Assembly (NCBI GenBank): GCA_937891975.1 | Contig: CALAUA010000014.1 | Location: 248,001 to 312,000 of the forward strand | Reading direction: 5' to 3' | DNA from: an uncultured Bacteroidales bacterium | GTDB lineage: Bacteria; Bacteroidota; Bacteroidia; Bacteroidales; Paludibacteraceae | DNA length: 64,000 nt | Shown here: in pieces, positions 1-8,627 of the stretch | Position numbering within the stretch: the first letter of the stretch is position 1 | How the letters are laid out: the number at the start of each line of letters is the position of its first letter | The notes under the pieces: model-generated | The model's input: only the letters and a program-made list of their open reading frames with translations | The model's database searches: none | Told to the model about the DNA's origin: nothing | Program-made: the position numbers and the translations under genes

Positions 1-159
1 AGTCTGGATGAGAGCAACAAGAAGGAGCTTCATAAGTTGCTATTGCAGATGCGTGAGCAGTATGGTCAAACAATCATTATTGTGACGCATGATAAAGAAT
101 TGGCAGAGATTAGTGACAGAGTGATTGAAATGAAAGATGGTGTAGTATTTAGAGTTTAG
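1..159 (+). CDS. ABC transporter ATP-binding protein, LolD-like (3' end only)
   Basis: Only the last 52 codons are in the window, open in frame 1 to the TAG at 157-159. The fragment begins inside the segment after Walker B (SLDESNKKEL, matching the G-N/S-LD of the D-loop) and continues to IIIVTHDKELA, whose His is the H-loop switch residue, then ends in SDRVIEMKDG. This tail pattern is typical of LolD/MacB-type ATPases that drive lipoprotein release or export. The stop codon lies inside a 7-bp repeat array that runs to the next start codon. The following gene encodes a lipoprotein, which fits a Lol role but does not prove it. The family assignment at the ABC level is secure; the LolD subfamily is inferred. 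Confidence 0.8.
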   Translation, partial: SLDESNKKELHKLLLQMREQYGQTIIIVTHDKELAEISDRVIEMKDGVVFRV

Positions 160-168
160 TGTTTAGAG
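148..168. repeat. 7-bp array, three units, between two genes
   Basis: Units TTTAGAG, TTTAGTG and TTTAGAG run exactly head to tail. The array contains the stop codon of the upstream ATPase gene (157-159) and ends directly against the ATG at 169. Its reverse complement is TAAACnn in 7-bp steps, the same unit seen at 33584, 34146, 24521 and 48038. Confidence 0.75.
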
Positions 169-1170
169 ATGAGAAAAAGTGTATTGATTATACTGGCGGT
201 GGTGCTATGCGGGTGCGGGAATAAGTATCAGTATATCCCTAAAGATATTGAGGCAGTAGAAGTGGAGATTGTGCGGTTTGATAGTGTGCAGTTGGCGGTA
301 CGATCAGATAGTGTGCGGCAAGACATAGAGCAATTATATAATGATTATGAAGAGTTTATGCCTATATTTGTAGAAGGGATATTGGGGTTGCCTACAGAGG
401 ATACGGTATATTTTTGTGAGTTGTATGCCGATTTCTTGACTGACACTTTGTTGGGTTTTGCACAGACCCATGCCAAGGTACAATCGATGTTTTCGAATGT
501 AGATAGTCTGCAAGATGCATTGAATGAGGGCTTTTCGCGATTGCATTACCTGTATCCTAAGTGGGATATTCCGAGTGTGTATCTGTTTGTTTCGGGTTTT
601 AATTCTTCTGTGATGTACTACGAAGATATTATTGGTGTGGGAGTGGATATGTATTTGGGAAGTGATTATCCATACTATAATCAAGTGGTGTATGATTATC
701 AAAAACAGACTATGCGCAAGGCGTGCGTTGCAGGAGATGTGTTGGGCACATATTTAGCATATCATATTTCGTATAATAGCAAGTATAACAGGTTGTTAGA
801 GCAAATGATTTTCCGTGGAAAGCAGTTATTTTTACTTGGAGAGTTGTTGCCTAATGAGCCGGCTTGGGAGTTGATTGGCTACTCGAAAGAGCAATGGGAT
901 TGGTGCGAAATGTATGAGCAGGCGATCTGGAATAGGATGATGGAGAAGCGGGATTTGTTTAAGACGGAGTCGATGTTAATCAACTCATATTTGAACGATG
1001 GGCCGTTTACAGCAGAGATTTCTCAAGAGTCTCCAGGACGCTTGGGATTGTGGGTAGGATGGCGTATAGTGGATAGTTATATGACTAATAATAAGGATGT
1101 TACCTTGATAGACCTGCTGAGTGAAGGTGATGCACAAAAGATATTAGAGCAGAGTTATTACAAGCCATGA
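169..1170 (+). CDS. gldB: GldB-like lipoprotein
   Basis: A 333-residue lipoprotein. It has a short signal peptide with a lipobox ending at Cys16 (LCGCG). The C-terminal third carries the pattern recognised in GldB proteins: an IGYSKEQWDWC segment, FKTESMLINSYLNDGPFTAE, then ESPGRLGLWVGWRIVDSYM. In Flavobacterium, GldB is an outer-membrane-associated lipoprotein needed for gliding; in non-gliding Bacteroidales homologues persist with unclear roles, perhaps in T9SS or envelope function. The ATG at 169 directly follows a 7-bp array with no visible ribosome binding site. The stop overlaps the sufS start by 4 nt (ATGA). This gldB-sufS pairing is familiar to me from Bacteroidales. Family call is fairly sure, function in this organism is not. 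Confidence 0.8.
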   Translation: MRKSVLIILAVVLCGCGNKYQYIPKDIEAVEVEIVRFDSVQLAVRSDSVRQDIEQLYNDYEEFMPIFVEGILGLPTEDTVYFCELYADFLTDTLLGFAQTHAKVQSMFSNVDSLQDALNEGFSRLHYLYPKWDIPSVYLFVSGFNSSVMYYEDIIGVGVDMYLGSDYPYYNQVVYDYQKQTMRKACVAGDVLGTYLAYHISYNSKYNRLLEQMIFRGKQLFLLGELLPNEPAWELIGYSKEQWDWCEMYEQAIWNRMMEKRDLFKTESMLINSYLNDGPFTAEISQESPGRLGLWVGWRIVDSYMTNNKDVTLIDLLSEGDAQKILEQSYYKP

Positions 1171-2384
1171 GACGAGAAGATTTTCCGATATTGAACGAAA
1201 CTGTGCACGGACGAGCGTTGGTGTATCTAGATAATGCAGCTACGACACAAAAACCACAGGTGGTGATAGATGCGATAGTGGAGGCATATAGCCATTGGAA
1301 TGCCAATGTGCATCGTGGAGTACATCATCTCAGTCAAGTGGCTACGCAAAAGCACGAGAAGTCACGCGAGAAAGTGGCGCAACTGATTCGTGCGCAGTCA
1401 TCAGAGGAGATTATCTTCACGAAGGGTACAACGGATAGTATCAACATGTTGGCACGCAGTTTTGGCGATGCGATGGTGGGTGAAGGTGATGAGATAATCG
1501 TTAGCCAATTGGAGCACCACTCGAATATCGTGCCATGGCAAATGCTGTGTGAGCGCAAGGGAGCAGTATTGAAGGTGATTCCTTTGCGTGAAGATTTATC
1601 GCTTGATATAGAGGCATTTAAAGAGTTGTTAAGTGAGAGGACACGATTGGTGTCTGTGGCACATGTGAGCAATGTGTTGGGCATTGTGAATCCGATAGAA
1701 GAGATTGTGCGATTGGCGCATGAGAAGGGTGTAGCAGTATGTGTGGATGGTGCGCAGTCGGTGCCTCATTTGGAGGTAGATGTACAGCTATTAGATTGCG
1801 ATTTCTTGGTGATGAGTGCGCACAAGATGTATGGTCCAACGGGCTTGGGCGTGCTGTATGGCAAGAAAGAGTGGCTAGATAAGTTGCCTCCAGCAGAGGG
1901 TGGGGGAGAGATGATAGAGCATGTGAGTTTTCAGAAAACGACATACAATGTGTTGCCCTATAAGTTTGAGGCAGGTACACCGAATTATGTAGGCAGTCAT
2001 GCGTTTGGCAAGGCAATAGACTATGTGCAAGAGATTGGTTTAGAGAAGATTGCTGAATATGAGAAAGAGTTGGCAGGATATTTGGAAGCTCAGTTAGCTG
2101 CAATACCCAATGTGCGAGTATATGCTGCGGGGCTTCCCAAGGCTGGCGCAGTTTCGTTTAATGTCTATCGTAAGGATGGAGTGTTAGTTCATCCGTTTGA
2201 TGTGGGCGTATTGCTTGACCGACAAGGAGTTGCAGTGCGAACAGGACATCATTGTGCAGAACCGTTGATTGACTATTTGCAAGTGCCAGGCACGGTGCGT
2301 GCGTCGGTGGGATTATACAACACGAAAGAGGATATTGATGCATTTGTGGCTGCATTGAAAAAGGCGATAATGATGCTTCAATAA
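1167..2384 (+). CDS. sufS: Cysteine desulfurase SufS
   Basis: Group II PLP-dependent cysteine desulfurase of 405 residues, the usual family length. It removes sulfur from L-cysteine as an enzyme persulfide for Fe-S cluster assembly by the SUF system. The PLP-binding lysine is Lys220 in SAHKMYGPTG, and the persulfide-forming cysteine is Cys363 in RTGHHCAEPL. The VCVDGAQSVPH segment near residues 191-201 supplies the Asp that contacts the pyridine nitrogen. It overlaps gldB by 4 nt, so the two are probably translationally coupled. No other suf genes are in the window; they may lie elsewhere. Confidence 0.95.
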   Translation: MRREDFPILNETVHGRALVYLDNAATTQKPQVVIDAIVEAYSHWNANVHRGVHHLSQVATQKHEKSREKVAQLIRAQSSEEIIFTKGTTDSINMLARSFGDAMVGEGDEIIVSQLEHHSNIVPWQMLCERKGAVLKVIPLREDLSLDIEAFKELLSERTRLVSVAHVSNVLGIVNPIEEIVRLAHEKGVAVCVDGAQSVPHLEVDVQLLDCDFLVMSAHKMYGPTGLGVLYGKKEWLDKLPPAEGGGEMIEHVSFQKTTYNVLPYKFEAGTPNYVGSHAFGKAIDYVQEIGLEKIAEYEKELAGYLEAQLAAIPNVRVYAAGLPKAGAVSFNVYRKDGVLVHPFDVGVLLDRQGVAVRTGHHCAEPLIDYLQVPGTVRASVGLYNTKEDIDAFVAALKKAIMMLQ

Positions 2385-2407
2385 ACTAGAATTAAGCATT
2401 TTATTTT

Positions 2408-3340
2408 ATGAAATACTCACGCTTGATATGGATTGTTTTGTTCTGTATTGAGTGTGGGTTTCTTTTTGCGCGAGAGCCATTGACGATTATTTCTTATAAT
2501 GTAGAGAATTTATTTGACTGTGAGCATGATACGTTGAAGAATGATTCATCATTTCTTCCCGATGGTTTGCACCATTGGACTTATTATCGTTATTATACTA
2601 AGTTGGATCGTATTGCTCAAGTGGTGGTGAATATAGCAGGGTGGGAGAGTGCAGCATTGGTAGGATTGTGCGAGGTAGAGAATGCGCGATGTCTGCGAAA
2701 TCTATGCTATCAATTGAAGTGTTTTCATTACAAGTATGTCCATTATGAAAGTGCTGATGAGCGTGGCGTGGATGTAGCATTGTTGTACGATAGTACGAAA
2801 GTGAGAGTATTGCATAGTAAGCCATTGCATGTGGATTTGCGAGGGGATAAAACGCGTGATATATTGTATGTATGCGCAGAAGTGTATGGGCAAGATACTT
2901 TGCATACAATGGTATGTCATTTGCCATCGAATTTGGGTGGTAGTGGGGCAACAGATTGGAAGAGGCAGTTGGCAAAACAAGTGATTCAACAGCAGATTGA
3001 TAGTATTCTGCTTTTGCAAAAAGATGCAAAAATTGTAGTGATGGGAGATATGAATTGTGCCCCAAAGGATGATTTGAAGGGTATGAGTAATATGATGATT
3101 GATTTGGGTAGAGAAGGAAAAGGGACACATAAATATCGGGGAATGTGGTCGTGTTTGGATCAGTTTTATGTGTCTAGCATTTTGAAAACTACTGCCAATA
3201 GCATGATATTTTCACCAGAATGGTTGTTAGAAGAAGATAGTAAATATCTTGGTGATCAGCCGAAGAGAACATATGTAGGTTATCGCTATCACGGTGGGTA
3301 TTCCGATCACTTGCCGATAGTGTTGAAGGTGGAAAAATAG
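2408..3340 (+). CDS. Secreted endonuclease/exonuclease/phosphatase-fold protein
   Basis: A 310-residue protein with a signal peptide of about 21 residues and then a complete EEP fold. Landmarks are ISYNVENLFD (Asn and Glu of the metal site), GLCEVENARC, CHLPSNLGG, MGDMNCAPKDD (metal Asp/Asn) and the terminal GGYSDHLPIVLKV, which holds the catalytic Asp-His pair. Such proteins are Mg2+-dependent phosphodiesterases acting on nucleic acids, phospholipids or sugar phosphates; the substrate cannot be read here. The export signal points to a periplasmic or surface role. It follows sufS by 23 nt with no promoter in between and is closed by a strong terminator, so it is probably the last gene of the lolD-like/gldB/sufS unit. 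Confidence 0.85.
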   Translation: MKYSRLIWIVLFCIECGFLFAREPLTIISYNVENLFDCEHDTLKNDSSFLPDGLHHWTYYRYYTKLDRIAQVVVNIAGWESAALVGLCEVENARCLRNLCYQLKCFHYKYVHYESADERGVDVALLYDSTKVRVLHSKPLHVDLRGDKTRDILYVCAEVYGQDTLHTMVCHLPSNLGGSGATDWKRQLAKQVIQQQIDSILLLQKDAKIVVMGDMNCAPKDDLKGMSNMMIDLGREGKGTHKYRGMWSCLDQFYVSSILKTTANSMIFSPEWLLEEDSKYLGDQPKRTYVGYRYHGGYSDHLPIVLKVEK

Positions 3341-3341
3341 C

Positions 3342-3377
3342 AAAAAGAAGACTACCTCAAAAGGTAGTCTTCTTTTT
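3342..3377. terminator. Bidirectional intrinsic terminator
   Basis: A 12-bp perfect stem (3346-3357 with 3362-3373, AGAAGACTACCT and its complement) with a CAAA loop, flanked by an A-run on the left and a T-run on the right. It can stop the plus-strand nuclease gene and the minus-strand GHL10 gene that converge here. Confidence 0.9.
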
Positions 3378-3392
3378 ATGTGTTCGTGAAAA

Positions 3393-5732
3393 TTATTGGA
3401 CTATTTTGTACATACCTTTGTCTTGTATTACGATGAACACGCCATGTTGATTATGGGGTAGTTTTGTTCCTATAAAACGTCCCATAATGTCGTATACTTG
3501 TGTGCTATTCCCTATTACTATATTTTCAACACTATTGTGCACACCTTGCCACTTGGCATAGAGTGTTCCTTTCCAGCCAGCAGGGATGGCGAATACTGGT
3601 TCTCCTGCAAAATTGGCAGTGGTGTACCAACCTAGGAATGTATGTCCATCAGGGTGTATTGGAGTTGGTAGAATATATGTTTCAGTCACTTGATCTGGCA
3701 GTTGGTTTTCTGTTTCTTCTGCATATGGATAATACTCGCCCCATACTTCGGGTTTGCCTGCGGTAGTGAAGTCCACGGTATTGCCAGCCTTATATCCGTC
3801 TACACGATACGCTGCATTGTTGCAGTTGAAGAATGAGTAGAGATTATATCGCCATCCATTATCTCCACTAATGGTCAAATCTTGTGCAGCAGCTTCGGCT
3901 TGCATGTAATCTTTCAACCATTCCCAATCTTTTGATTCGCTCATAAAGGCTTCAGCTAAACCTTTTCCCAAAGAGTTGATCCAGGTGAAGCCCAAGACAT
4001 CGTTGATAGGACGGTCTTCGGATGGGATGAAGGAATCGCCATACATATTCTGGTAGAAGGTTATATAGTCGGGTTTCCAATCTTCCCATAGTTGTTCGTT
4101 GGTCGGTGTTACCAAAACTGTTGGCATCACACCACCGTTGAGTATCCATGTGATTTCCGTAGCATTTGGATCGGATTCAGGGAATTTACTTTCGTTCAAT
4201 GTTGCTACTCCATGTTCTACGCCAAAGCGGTCATAAGCACATACTGCGATAGTGGTATTGGCGAGATTGTCAATATCCAATTCACATGATTTGCCATATA
4301 CCACTTTTTGGAGGTAAGTAGGGTCTTTTTGTGCACTTGCAAAATCTATTCCTTGAGGGTAGGCGTATACTGTAAATCGCTGTGCTGTAGGGTGTTGCCA
4401 GCTCAATTGATTGTTGGTAAGTACAAGGTTGGTAGGTGCAGCTAACTGCTCTTTCACTTTCCAGTCCATAGCAGGTGGCAGGGCTTTGTGCGCAAAGTGC
4501 GAGTCGCGGAGTTCGAGGTACATCTTGTTGTAGGCGGTAGTGTTGTAGAAGACGGAACCTGTGTAACCTGATGATAGGTTGGCGCGATTAACATCTATTT
4601 GCTTTTGTATTTCTCCAACACCTGCATCGTATCCTGCATAGCCATCGTAGGCATGGTAAGCCGCCTGTGAAATGAAGAAATGCACTTTCTTGCCATCAGG
4701 CAATTGGTTAGAGAAGTGTTCGCACACATCTTTTGCCCACCATTTGCAGAGTACTTTGTAGTCTTGTGCTGCTACATTGGTGGACCAATAGAGTTGTGGG
4801 TTAATATAGTCCACATAGCCATGCTTGACCCATTCTACGGGGTTGCAGGCCTGTACGTCGTAGTCATCCAAACCCACTATGCCATTTGGCAAGGTGATTC
4901 CATACGCCTCTGCCGCTTTCTTTTGTGTCGTCCATATACCAAAGGTACCCATACCGAAGCGTACCCAGGGTTTGACTGCTTGAATAGTGTCGTAGAGCTG
5001 CTTGAGGCATACGTCCACATTATTTCTGCGCCAGTCGTCATCCGTATCGCCATCTTGATTCACGTCCACTACGTTGGCGGGCTTGTGCAGAGATTTGGAT
5101 TTGGCATCTTCTGTGGTCGTGCCGCCGTAGGGGTAGAAATAGTCGTCCATGACGATACCGTCCACGTCGTAGTTGTTGATAATCTCCATCAACACCTTAA
5201 TTACATACGCGCGCGCTTGCGGATAGCCAGGGTCAATGATTTGACCTTTGAACGAACCATTATCGTATTTGATAATCCACTCGCCTGCGTGTTGTTGGAG
5301 TTGGTCATTACTATCGAGCGTGCCACTGGTGGTCACACGGAAGGGGTTGACCCAGATATGGAGTTCGAGTCCGCGTTTGTGTGCTTCTTCAATAGCAAAT
5401 GCCAATGGGTCATAGCCAGGATCTTTGCCGCGAGTGCCTGTCAGAGCAATTGACCATGGCTCATAGGATGACTGGTACATGGCATCGCATAGTGAGCGTA
5501 CCTGCATGAAGCAAGCGTGCATATTGCCCGCTGCAAGTTTGTCAAGAATGTCGGTAAGTTCCTTCTGTTGCTGTTTGCGTGTGGCGTCGTTGGTAACTTT
5601 GGTTTTTGGCCAATCAATGTTTTGGACTGTTGCCAACCATGTGGCACGGAGTTCACGTTTGGGTGCTTCTGCGCACAACAACGTTTGAATAGATAAGAAT
5701 AGTAAAAGAATAATGGAATAATATTTTTTCAT
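3393..5732 (-). CDS. Secreted GHL10-family glycoside hydrolase with InlB-type repeat and T9SS-like tail
   Basis: 779 residues. The signal peptide (about 1-21) is followed by RELRATWLATVQNIDWP, the hallmark start of the GHL10/DUF187 TIM barrel (roughly 25-400). The barrel contains VDGIVMDDYFYPYG and the VDYINPQLYW segment typical of the family. A fibronectin-like region follows (about 430-515). Next come an uncharacterised segment and an InlB-type repeat (GHTFLGWYTTANFAG ... GTLYAKW, about 700-735). The last 40 residues (QVYDIMGRFIGTKL ... GVFIVIQDKGMYKIV) match a type A T9SS sorting domain. Family members are associated with peptidoglycan or cell-envelope glycan cleavage. The protein is therefore probably exported through T9SS to the surface. 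It is the last gene of the pyrE-SRPBCC-psd-deoC run, a setting that says little about substrate. Confidence 0.85.
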   Translation of the reverse strand: MKKYYSIILLLFLSIQTLLCAEAPKRELRATWLATVQNIDWPKTKVTNDATRKQQQKELTDILDKLAAGNMHACFMQVRSLCDAMYQSSYEPWSIALTGTRGKDPGYDPLAFAIEEAHKRGLELHIWVNPFRVTTSGTLDSNDQLQQHAGEWIIKYDNGSFKGQIIDPGYPQARAYVIKVLMEIINNYDVDGIVMDDYFYPYGGTTTEDAKSKSLHKPANVVDVNQDGDTDDDWRRNNVDVCLKQLYDTIQAVKPWVRFGMGTFGIWTTQKKAAEAYGITLPNGIVGLDDYDVQACNPVEWVKHGYVDYINPQLYWSTNVAAQDYKVLCKWWAKDVCEHFSNQLPDGKKVHFFISQAAYHAYDGYAGYDAGVGEIQKQIDVNRANLSSGYTGSVFYNTTAYNKMYLELRDSHFAHKALPPAMDWKVKEQLAAPTNLVLTNNQLSWQHPTAQRFTVYAYPQGIDFASAQKDPTYLQKVVYGKSCELDIDNLANTTIAVCAYDRFGVEHGVATLNESKFPESDPNATEITWILNGGVMPTVLVTPTNEQLWEDWKPDYITFYQNMYGDSFIPSEDRPINDVLGFTWINSLGKGLAEAFMSESKDWEWLKDYMQAEAAAQDLTISGDNGWRYNLYSFFNCNNAAYRVDGYKAGNTVDFTTAGKPEVWGEYYPYAEETENQLPDQVTETYILPTPIHPDGHTFLGWYTTANFAGEPVFAIPAGWKGTLYAKWQGVHNSVENIVIGNSTQVYDIMGRFIGTKLPHNQHGVFIVIQDKGMYKIVQ

Positions 5733-5757
5733 ACGATAATGTCCTTAGGTTGGTGTA

Positions 5758-6636
5758 TTAAAAATATTTGACTTCGGTGCCTGTGATGCTAGTTAAGAGG
5801 TTGTTAGCTAGGCGGCTAGCACCAAAACGGAAGGATTCGTTGTTAAGCCAATCTTGACCAAGAATTTCTTTAACCAACGTATAATGCTGTACTGCTTCAG
5901 CAGTTGTACTAACTCCCCCAGCAGGTTTGTAGCAGACTTTTTGTCCCGTTTTTGCTTGCCAATCTTTGATTGCAGTACACATGATATATGTTGCCTCTGG
6001 AGTAGCATTGACAGCAATCTTACCTGTGGAAGTTTTAATGAAATCTGCTCCTGCAGCCATAGCTAAGATAGATGCTTTGTAGATATTTTCTGGTGTTTTC
6101 AACGCACCTGTTTCGAGAATAACTTTGAGGTGTGCGTCTTTGATTGCAGCCTTGATTTCTGCTATCTCATCAAAGACCTCTTGGTAGTTCCCCTCGAGGA
6201 ACTTTCCGATAGAAATAACGATGTCAATCTCGGTAGCACCAGCCGCTACAGCCATAGCTGCCTCTGCAATCTTAACCTCAATGAATGTTTGTGAAGCAGG
6301 GAAGCCAGCCGCTACAGCCGCTATGCCTATAGGTTCGGTGAGTGTATCTGCTGCGGTTTGCACGAGGGCAGGGTACACACACATTGCAGCCACATTGGGC
6401 ACGCCAGGGAAGTTGTCTTCGAACTCATTGACGCGTTGAGCCATCGTTTCAACTTTCTCGGTCGTGTCATCACCATTGAGAGTAGTAAGGTCGATGGAAT
6501 GGAGGCATTGCTTCCAAACTTCAACGTTGTTGTTCTCTTCGAAGTGGTTGGTTAATATATCTTCTACGGCTGCTTTAACAGATTGTTCGGTGAGTGTGCA
6601 AGGGTACTCAGCAAAAAGGTTTTCAAACTTATTCAT
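5758..6636 (-). CDS. deoC: Deoxyribose-phosphate aldolase
   Basis: Class I aldolase of 292 residues that splits 2-deoxyribose 5-phosphate into glyceraldehyde 3-phosphate and acetaldehyde in nucleoside catabolism. The Schiff-base lysine is Lys201 in FIKTSTGK, and the second active-site lysine is Lys237 in CYKPAGGV. IDIVISIGKFLEG (about 138-150) and VILETGALK are also family signatures. It is longer than the E. coli enzyme (259), mainly through an N-terminal helical extension common in Bacteroidota versions. It lies 34 nt after psd in a run with pyrE, linking pyrimidine nucleotide synthesis and deoxynucleoside salvage. Confidence 0.95.
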   Translation of the reverse strand: MNKFENLFAEYPCTLTEQSVKAAVEDILTNHFEENNNVEVWKQCLHSIDLTTLNGDDTTEKVETMAQRVNEFEDNFPGVPNVAAMCVYPALVQTAADTLTEPIGIAAVAAGFPASQTFIEVKIAEAAMAVAAGATEIDIVISIGKFLEGNYQEVFDEIAEIKAAIKDAHLKVILETGALKTPENIYKASILAMAAGADFIKTSTGKIAVNATPEATYIMCTAIKDWQAKTGQKVCYKPAGGVSTTAEAVQHYTLVKEILGQDWLNNESFRFGASRLANNLLTSITGTEVKYF

Positions 6637-6670
6637 AATGATTAGATGGTATAGTTATTAATACAAAAGA

Positions 6671-7351
6671 TTATCCGTTTATTCTGCCAATAATGGTTTC
6701 GTTGCCACGTACATGTTCTCCTACGGTTACGAAGATATCAGTATCTAGAGGTAGGTACATGTCCACGCGTGAGCCGAACTTGATAAACCCGAGGTGTTCG
6801 TTTCGGTGTGATTGTTTGCCTGCTTTAGCATAGGTAACAATACGTCGTGCCATTGCTCCTGCGATTTGTCGTACAGCGATTTGCACTTTGCTAGGTGTTT
6901 CAATAACGACTAATGATCGTTCGTTTTCAGTACTCGATTTAGGTAACCAAGCTCCTTTATGGCTACCCTTTTGGTGTTCAGATACAATAATCTTTCCCTC
7001 AATTGGGTACCAATTGGCATGTACATTGAGAGGGGACATAAAGATGCTGACTTGTAGTCGTTTTTCGTGGAAATACTCGTTTTCTTCTGTTGGTTCGACC
7101 ACAACTACTCGTCCGTCCGCAGGGGCGATGAGGAAGTTAGGATCATCTACATCTAATATACGGGTAGGGTTGCGGAAGAAATATGTAACAAAGACTAATA
7201 ATGCTCCAGAAAGCAATAATGTGATTGCGAATACCCAATGTGGAACGTATAGGTACATTGGCACATTGATAGCGAAAATCAGGAATGTTAGTGTAACAAT
7301 AATGTTTCTACCTTCTCGATGGATTCGGAGATTTCGTTTCTTTTTTCCCAT
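6671..7351 (-). CDS. psd: Phosphatidylserine decarboxylase proenzyme (short type)
   Basis: 226 residues, the short Psd form. Two hydrophobic segments (about 17-37 and 40-58) precede the catalytic part. NPTRILDVDDPNFLIAPADG and SIFMSPLNVHANWYP are conserved family blocks. Self-cleavage should fall between Gly193 and Ser194 in IKFGSRVDMYLP, with Ser194 becoming the pyruvoyl group. It makes phosphatidylethanolamine from phosphatidylserine at the inner membrane. The partner synthase gene pssA, often next to psd in Bacteroidota, is absent here; its place is taken by an SRPBCC gene upstream and deoC downstream. Confidence 0.92.
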   Translation of the reverse strand: MGKKKRNLRIHREGRNIIVTLTFLIFAINVPMYLYVPHWVFAITLLLSGALLVFVTYFFRNPTRILDVDDPNFLIAPADGRVVVVEPTEENEYFHEKRLQVSIFMSPLNVHANWYPIEGKIIVSEHQKGSHKGAWLPKSSTENERSLVVIETPSKVQIAVRQIAGAMARRIVTYAKAGKQSHRNEHLGFIKFGSRVDMYLPLDTDIFVTVGEHVRGNETIIGRING

Positions 7352-7387
7352 ATAGTTATAGTTGTGTTTTAAAGGTATGGATTACGG

Positions 7388-7816
7388 TTATAGTTTGTCA
7401 TAAGGTACTTGGCAGAGCATGTCAATGGCTTGATCAAGACCGATTTGCATTTTTTTGTCAAACATCATCTTGAACATCACAGGCATGTCTGTTTTGACGG
7501 TGATACGGATGCGTGTATCTAGTTCTGCCACTTGCTTGAGTTGAATCCATGCGTTGAATGGGATAGCGAAGTCTTCTACTCCGAACTTGATGGTTTTGAA
7601 TTCTTCTTTATCAACGATGGCAATGGAAATTTTCTGCGCTAATCCATCCATTTTCATTCGAATCCTGTCCTTGCTAATCTCTAATTCTTTGACTTTGTCT
7701 TGTGGAATGACATTTCGGAAATGACTGAGATTTTCTAAGTTGCTCAAAACAGCAAAGACTTGTTGGTCATTAGCGAGTATTTGCCCAATTTTACTCTCGT
7801 ATTTAATTTCTGCCAT
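7388..7816 (-). CDS. SRPBCC-superfamily protein, function unknown
   Basis: 142 residues with no signal peptide. The start (KYESKIGQILANDQQVFAVLSNLENL) and the alternating beta pattern are those of the START/SRPBCC fold, a cupped beta sheet around a hydrophobic ligand pocket. I recognise it as a conserved Bacteroidales family often next to pyrE, but no ligand or reaction is established to my knowledge. It sits 2 nt after pyrE and 36 nt before psd, so it is co-transcribed with both. A lipid- or nucleotide-related role would be a guess. Confidence 0.75.
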   Translation of the reverse strand: MAEIKYESKIGQILANDQQVFAVLSNLENLSHFRNVIPQDKVKELEISKDRIRMKMDGLAQKISIAIVDKEEFKTIKFGVEDFAIPFNAWIQLKQVAELDTRIRITVKTDMPVMFKMMFDKKMQIGLDQAIDMLCQVPYDKL

Positions 7817-7818
7817 AA

Positions 7819-8451
7819 TTATTTACTCCATTTAGAAGGTTTGCGTTGCCATGTTTGAATGGCTTTGCTTTGTTCGTTATCGATGATTTCTAGATTCTCG
7901 GCATGGTGTAATACCGTTTCCATATTCGTTAGGGCGGTTAGATCAACTTCTGCTTTTTCTAGTTTTTTGTGCGTAGTCGGAAAGCCATAGTCAAAGATAG
8001 TAACAATACCGAGCACCTTGCAGCCGTTGTTGCGCAATGCTTCTACTACCTTGAGGCAATTGGTACCCATATTAACTTGATTCTCAACAATGACAACACT
8101 CTGCCTTGGTCGCAAGTCTCCTTCGATTTGATTTTCGAGTCCGTGGTCTTTTGGAGTAGGGTGGACATACACGAAGGGAAGGCTCAGTTGCTCGGCAACG
8201 AGTACTCCGTGAGCGATGGCATTGGTTGCTACACCAGCAATTACATCCGCATCAGGATACATTTCGGCTATAGTCCGAGCTAACTCGATTCGAACAAAAT
8301 CTCGAATCTTAGGATATGACAATATCTTACGATCGTCGCAATATAGAGGTGCATACCATCCGTTTGCCCACTTGAATGGGTTGTTTAGTTGAAACTTGAA
8401 CGCTTTCAACTGTAGCATCTTGATGGCTGTTAAGTTTTGTAAAACACTCAT
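7819..8451 (-). CDS. pyrE: Orotate phosphoribosyltransferase with unusual active-site motifs
   Basis: I chose the ATG at 8451 (MSVLQNLTAI), giving 210 residues. The open frame extends 32 codons further upstream, but that stretch contains the promoter. The fold is PyrE-like: AGVATNAIAHGVLVAEQL, YVHPTPKDHGLENQIEG, then a PRPP-loop region reading VVIVENQVNMGTN. PyrE normally makes orotidine 5'-phosphate from orotate and PRPP. Two motifs deviate: the PRPP loop has Glu-Asn where Glu-Asp is usual and lacks the usual S/TGGS, and the flexible loop has His where Arg is expected before the conserved Lys and His-Gly. It may be a working variant or a paralogue with changed substrate. It is first in a five-gene run. 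Confidence 0.8.
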   Translation of the reverse strand: MSVLQNLTAIKMLQLKAFKFQLNNPFKWANGWYAPLYCDDRKILSYPKIRDFVRIELARTIAEMYPDADVIAGVATNAIAHGVLVAEQLSLPFVYVHPTPKDHGLENQIEGDLRPRQSVVIVENQVNMGTNCLKVVEALRNNGCKVLGIVTIFDYGFPTTHKKLEKAEVDLTALTNMETVLHHAENLEIIDNEQSKAIQTWQRKPSKWSK

Positions 8452-8516
8452 GTTGCTAATTAGGTTAAAATTATGTGTTTTTGTGGGTCTTTTCCTGCAA
8501 TAAACTAAAATCTTGG

Positions 8517-8547
8517 CAAAGGTACAATTTTTTTTGCATGTATGCAA
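8517..8547 (-). promoter_or_regulatory. Promoter of the pyrE-SRPBCC-psd-deoC-GHL10 unit
   Basis: On the minus strand TACCTTTG (8517-8524) is preceded at 20 nt by TTG (8545-8547), the Bacteroidota -7/-33 pair. A perfect inverted repeat TGCATgtATGCA (8535-8546) covers the -33 side and could be an operator. The leader to the pyrE ATG would be about 60 nt. Confidence 0.75.
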
Positions 8548-8560
8548 GTTTTTGGTAAAA

Positions 8561-8600
8561 AATGTGTAGTATTGTGTAACATTGTGTAGTTTGGTGTAGT
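8561..8600. repeat. 10-bp array, four units
   Basis: Units AATGTGTAGT, ATTGTGTAAC, ATTGTGTAGT and TTGGTGTAGT follow one another exactly. The complement gives TACAC every 10 bp, as in kdsA (31993-32032) and at the start of the 5'-nucleotidase gene (50431-50476). It lies just upstream of the pyrE promoter. Confidence 0.75.
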
Positions 8601-8627
8601 AATGTTGATCCTTCGGAAAAGATGGCT

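Noticed and set aside
4680..5453. 257-codon plus-strand frame opposite the GHL10 gene
   Set aside because: It mirrors codons of a clear glycoside hydrolase with signal peptide and T9SS tail, and it lacks any promoter or family pattern.
8452..8547. Upstream extension of PyrE by 32 codons
   Set aside because: The extension contains the -7 and -33 boxes of the promoter and has no similarity to PyrE proteins.
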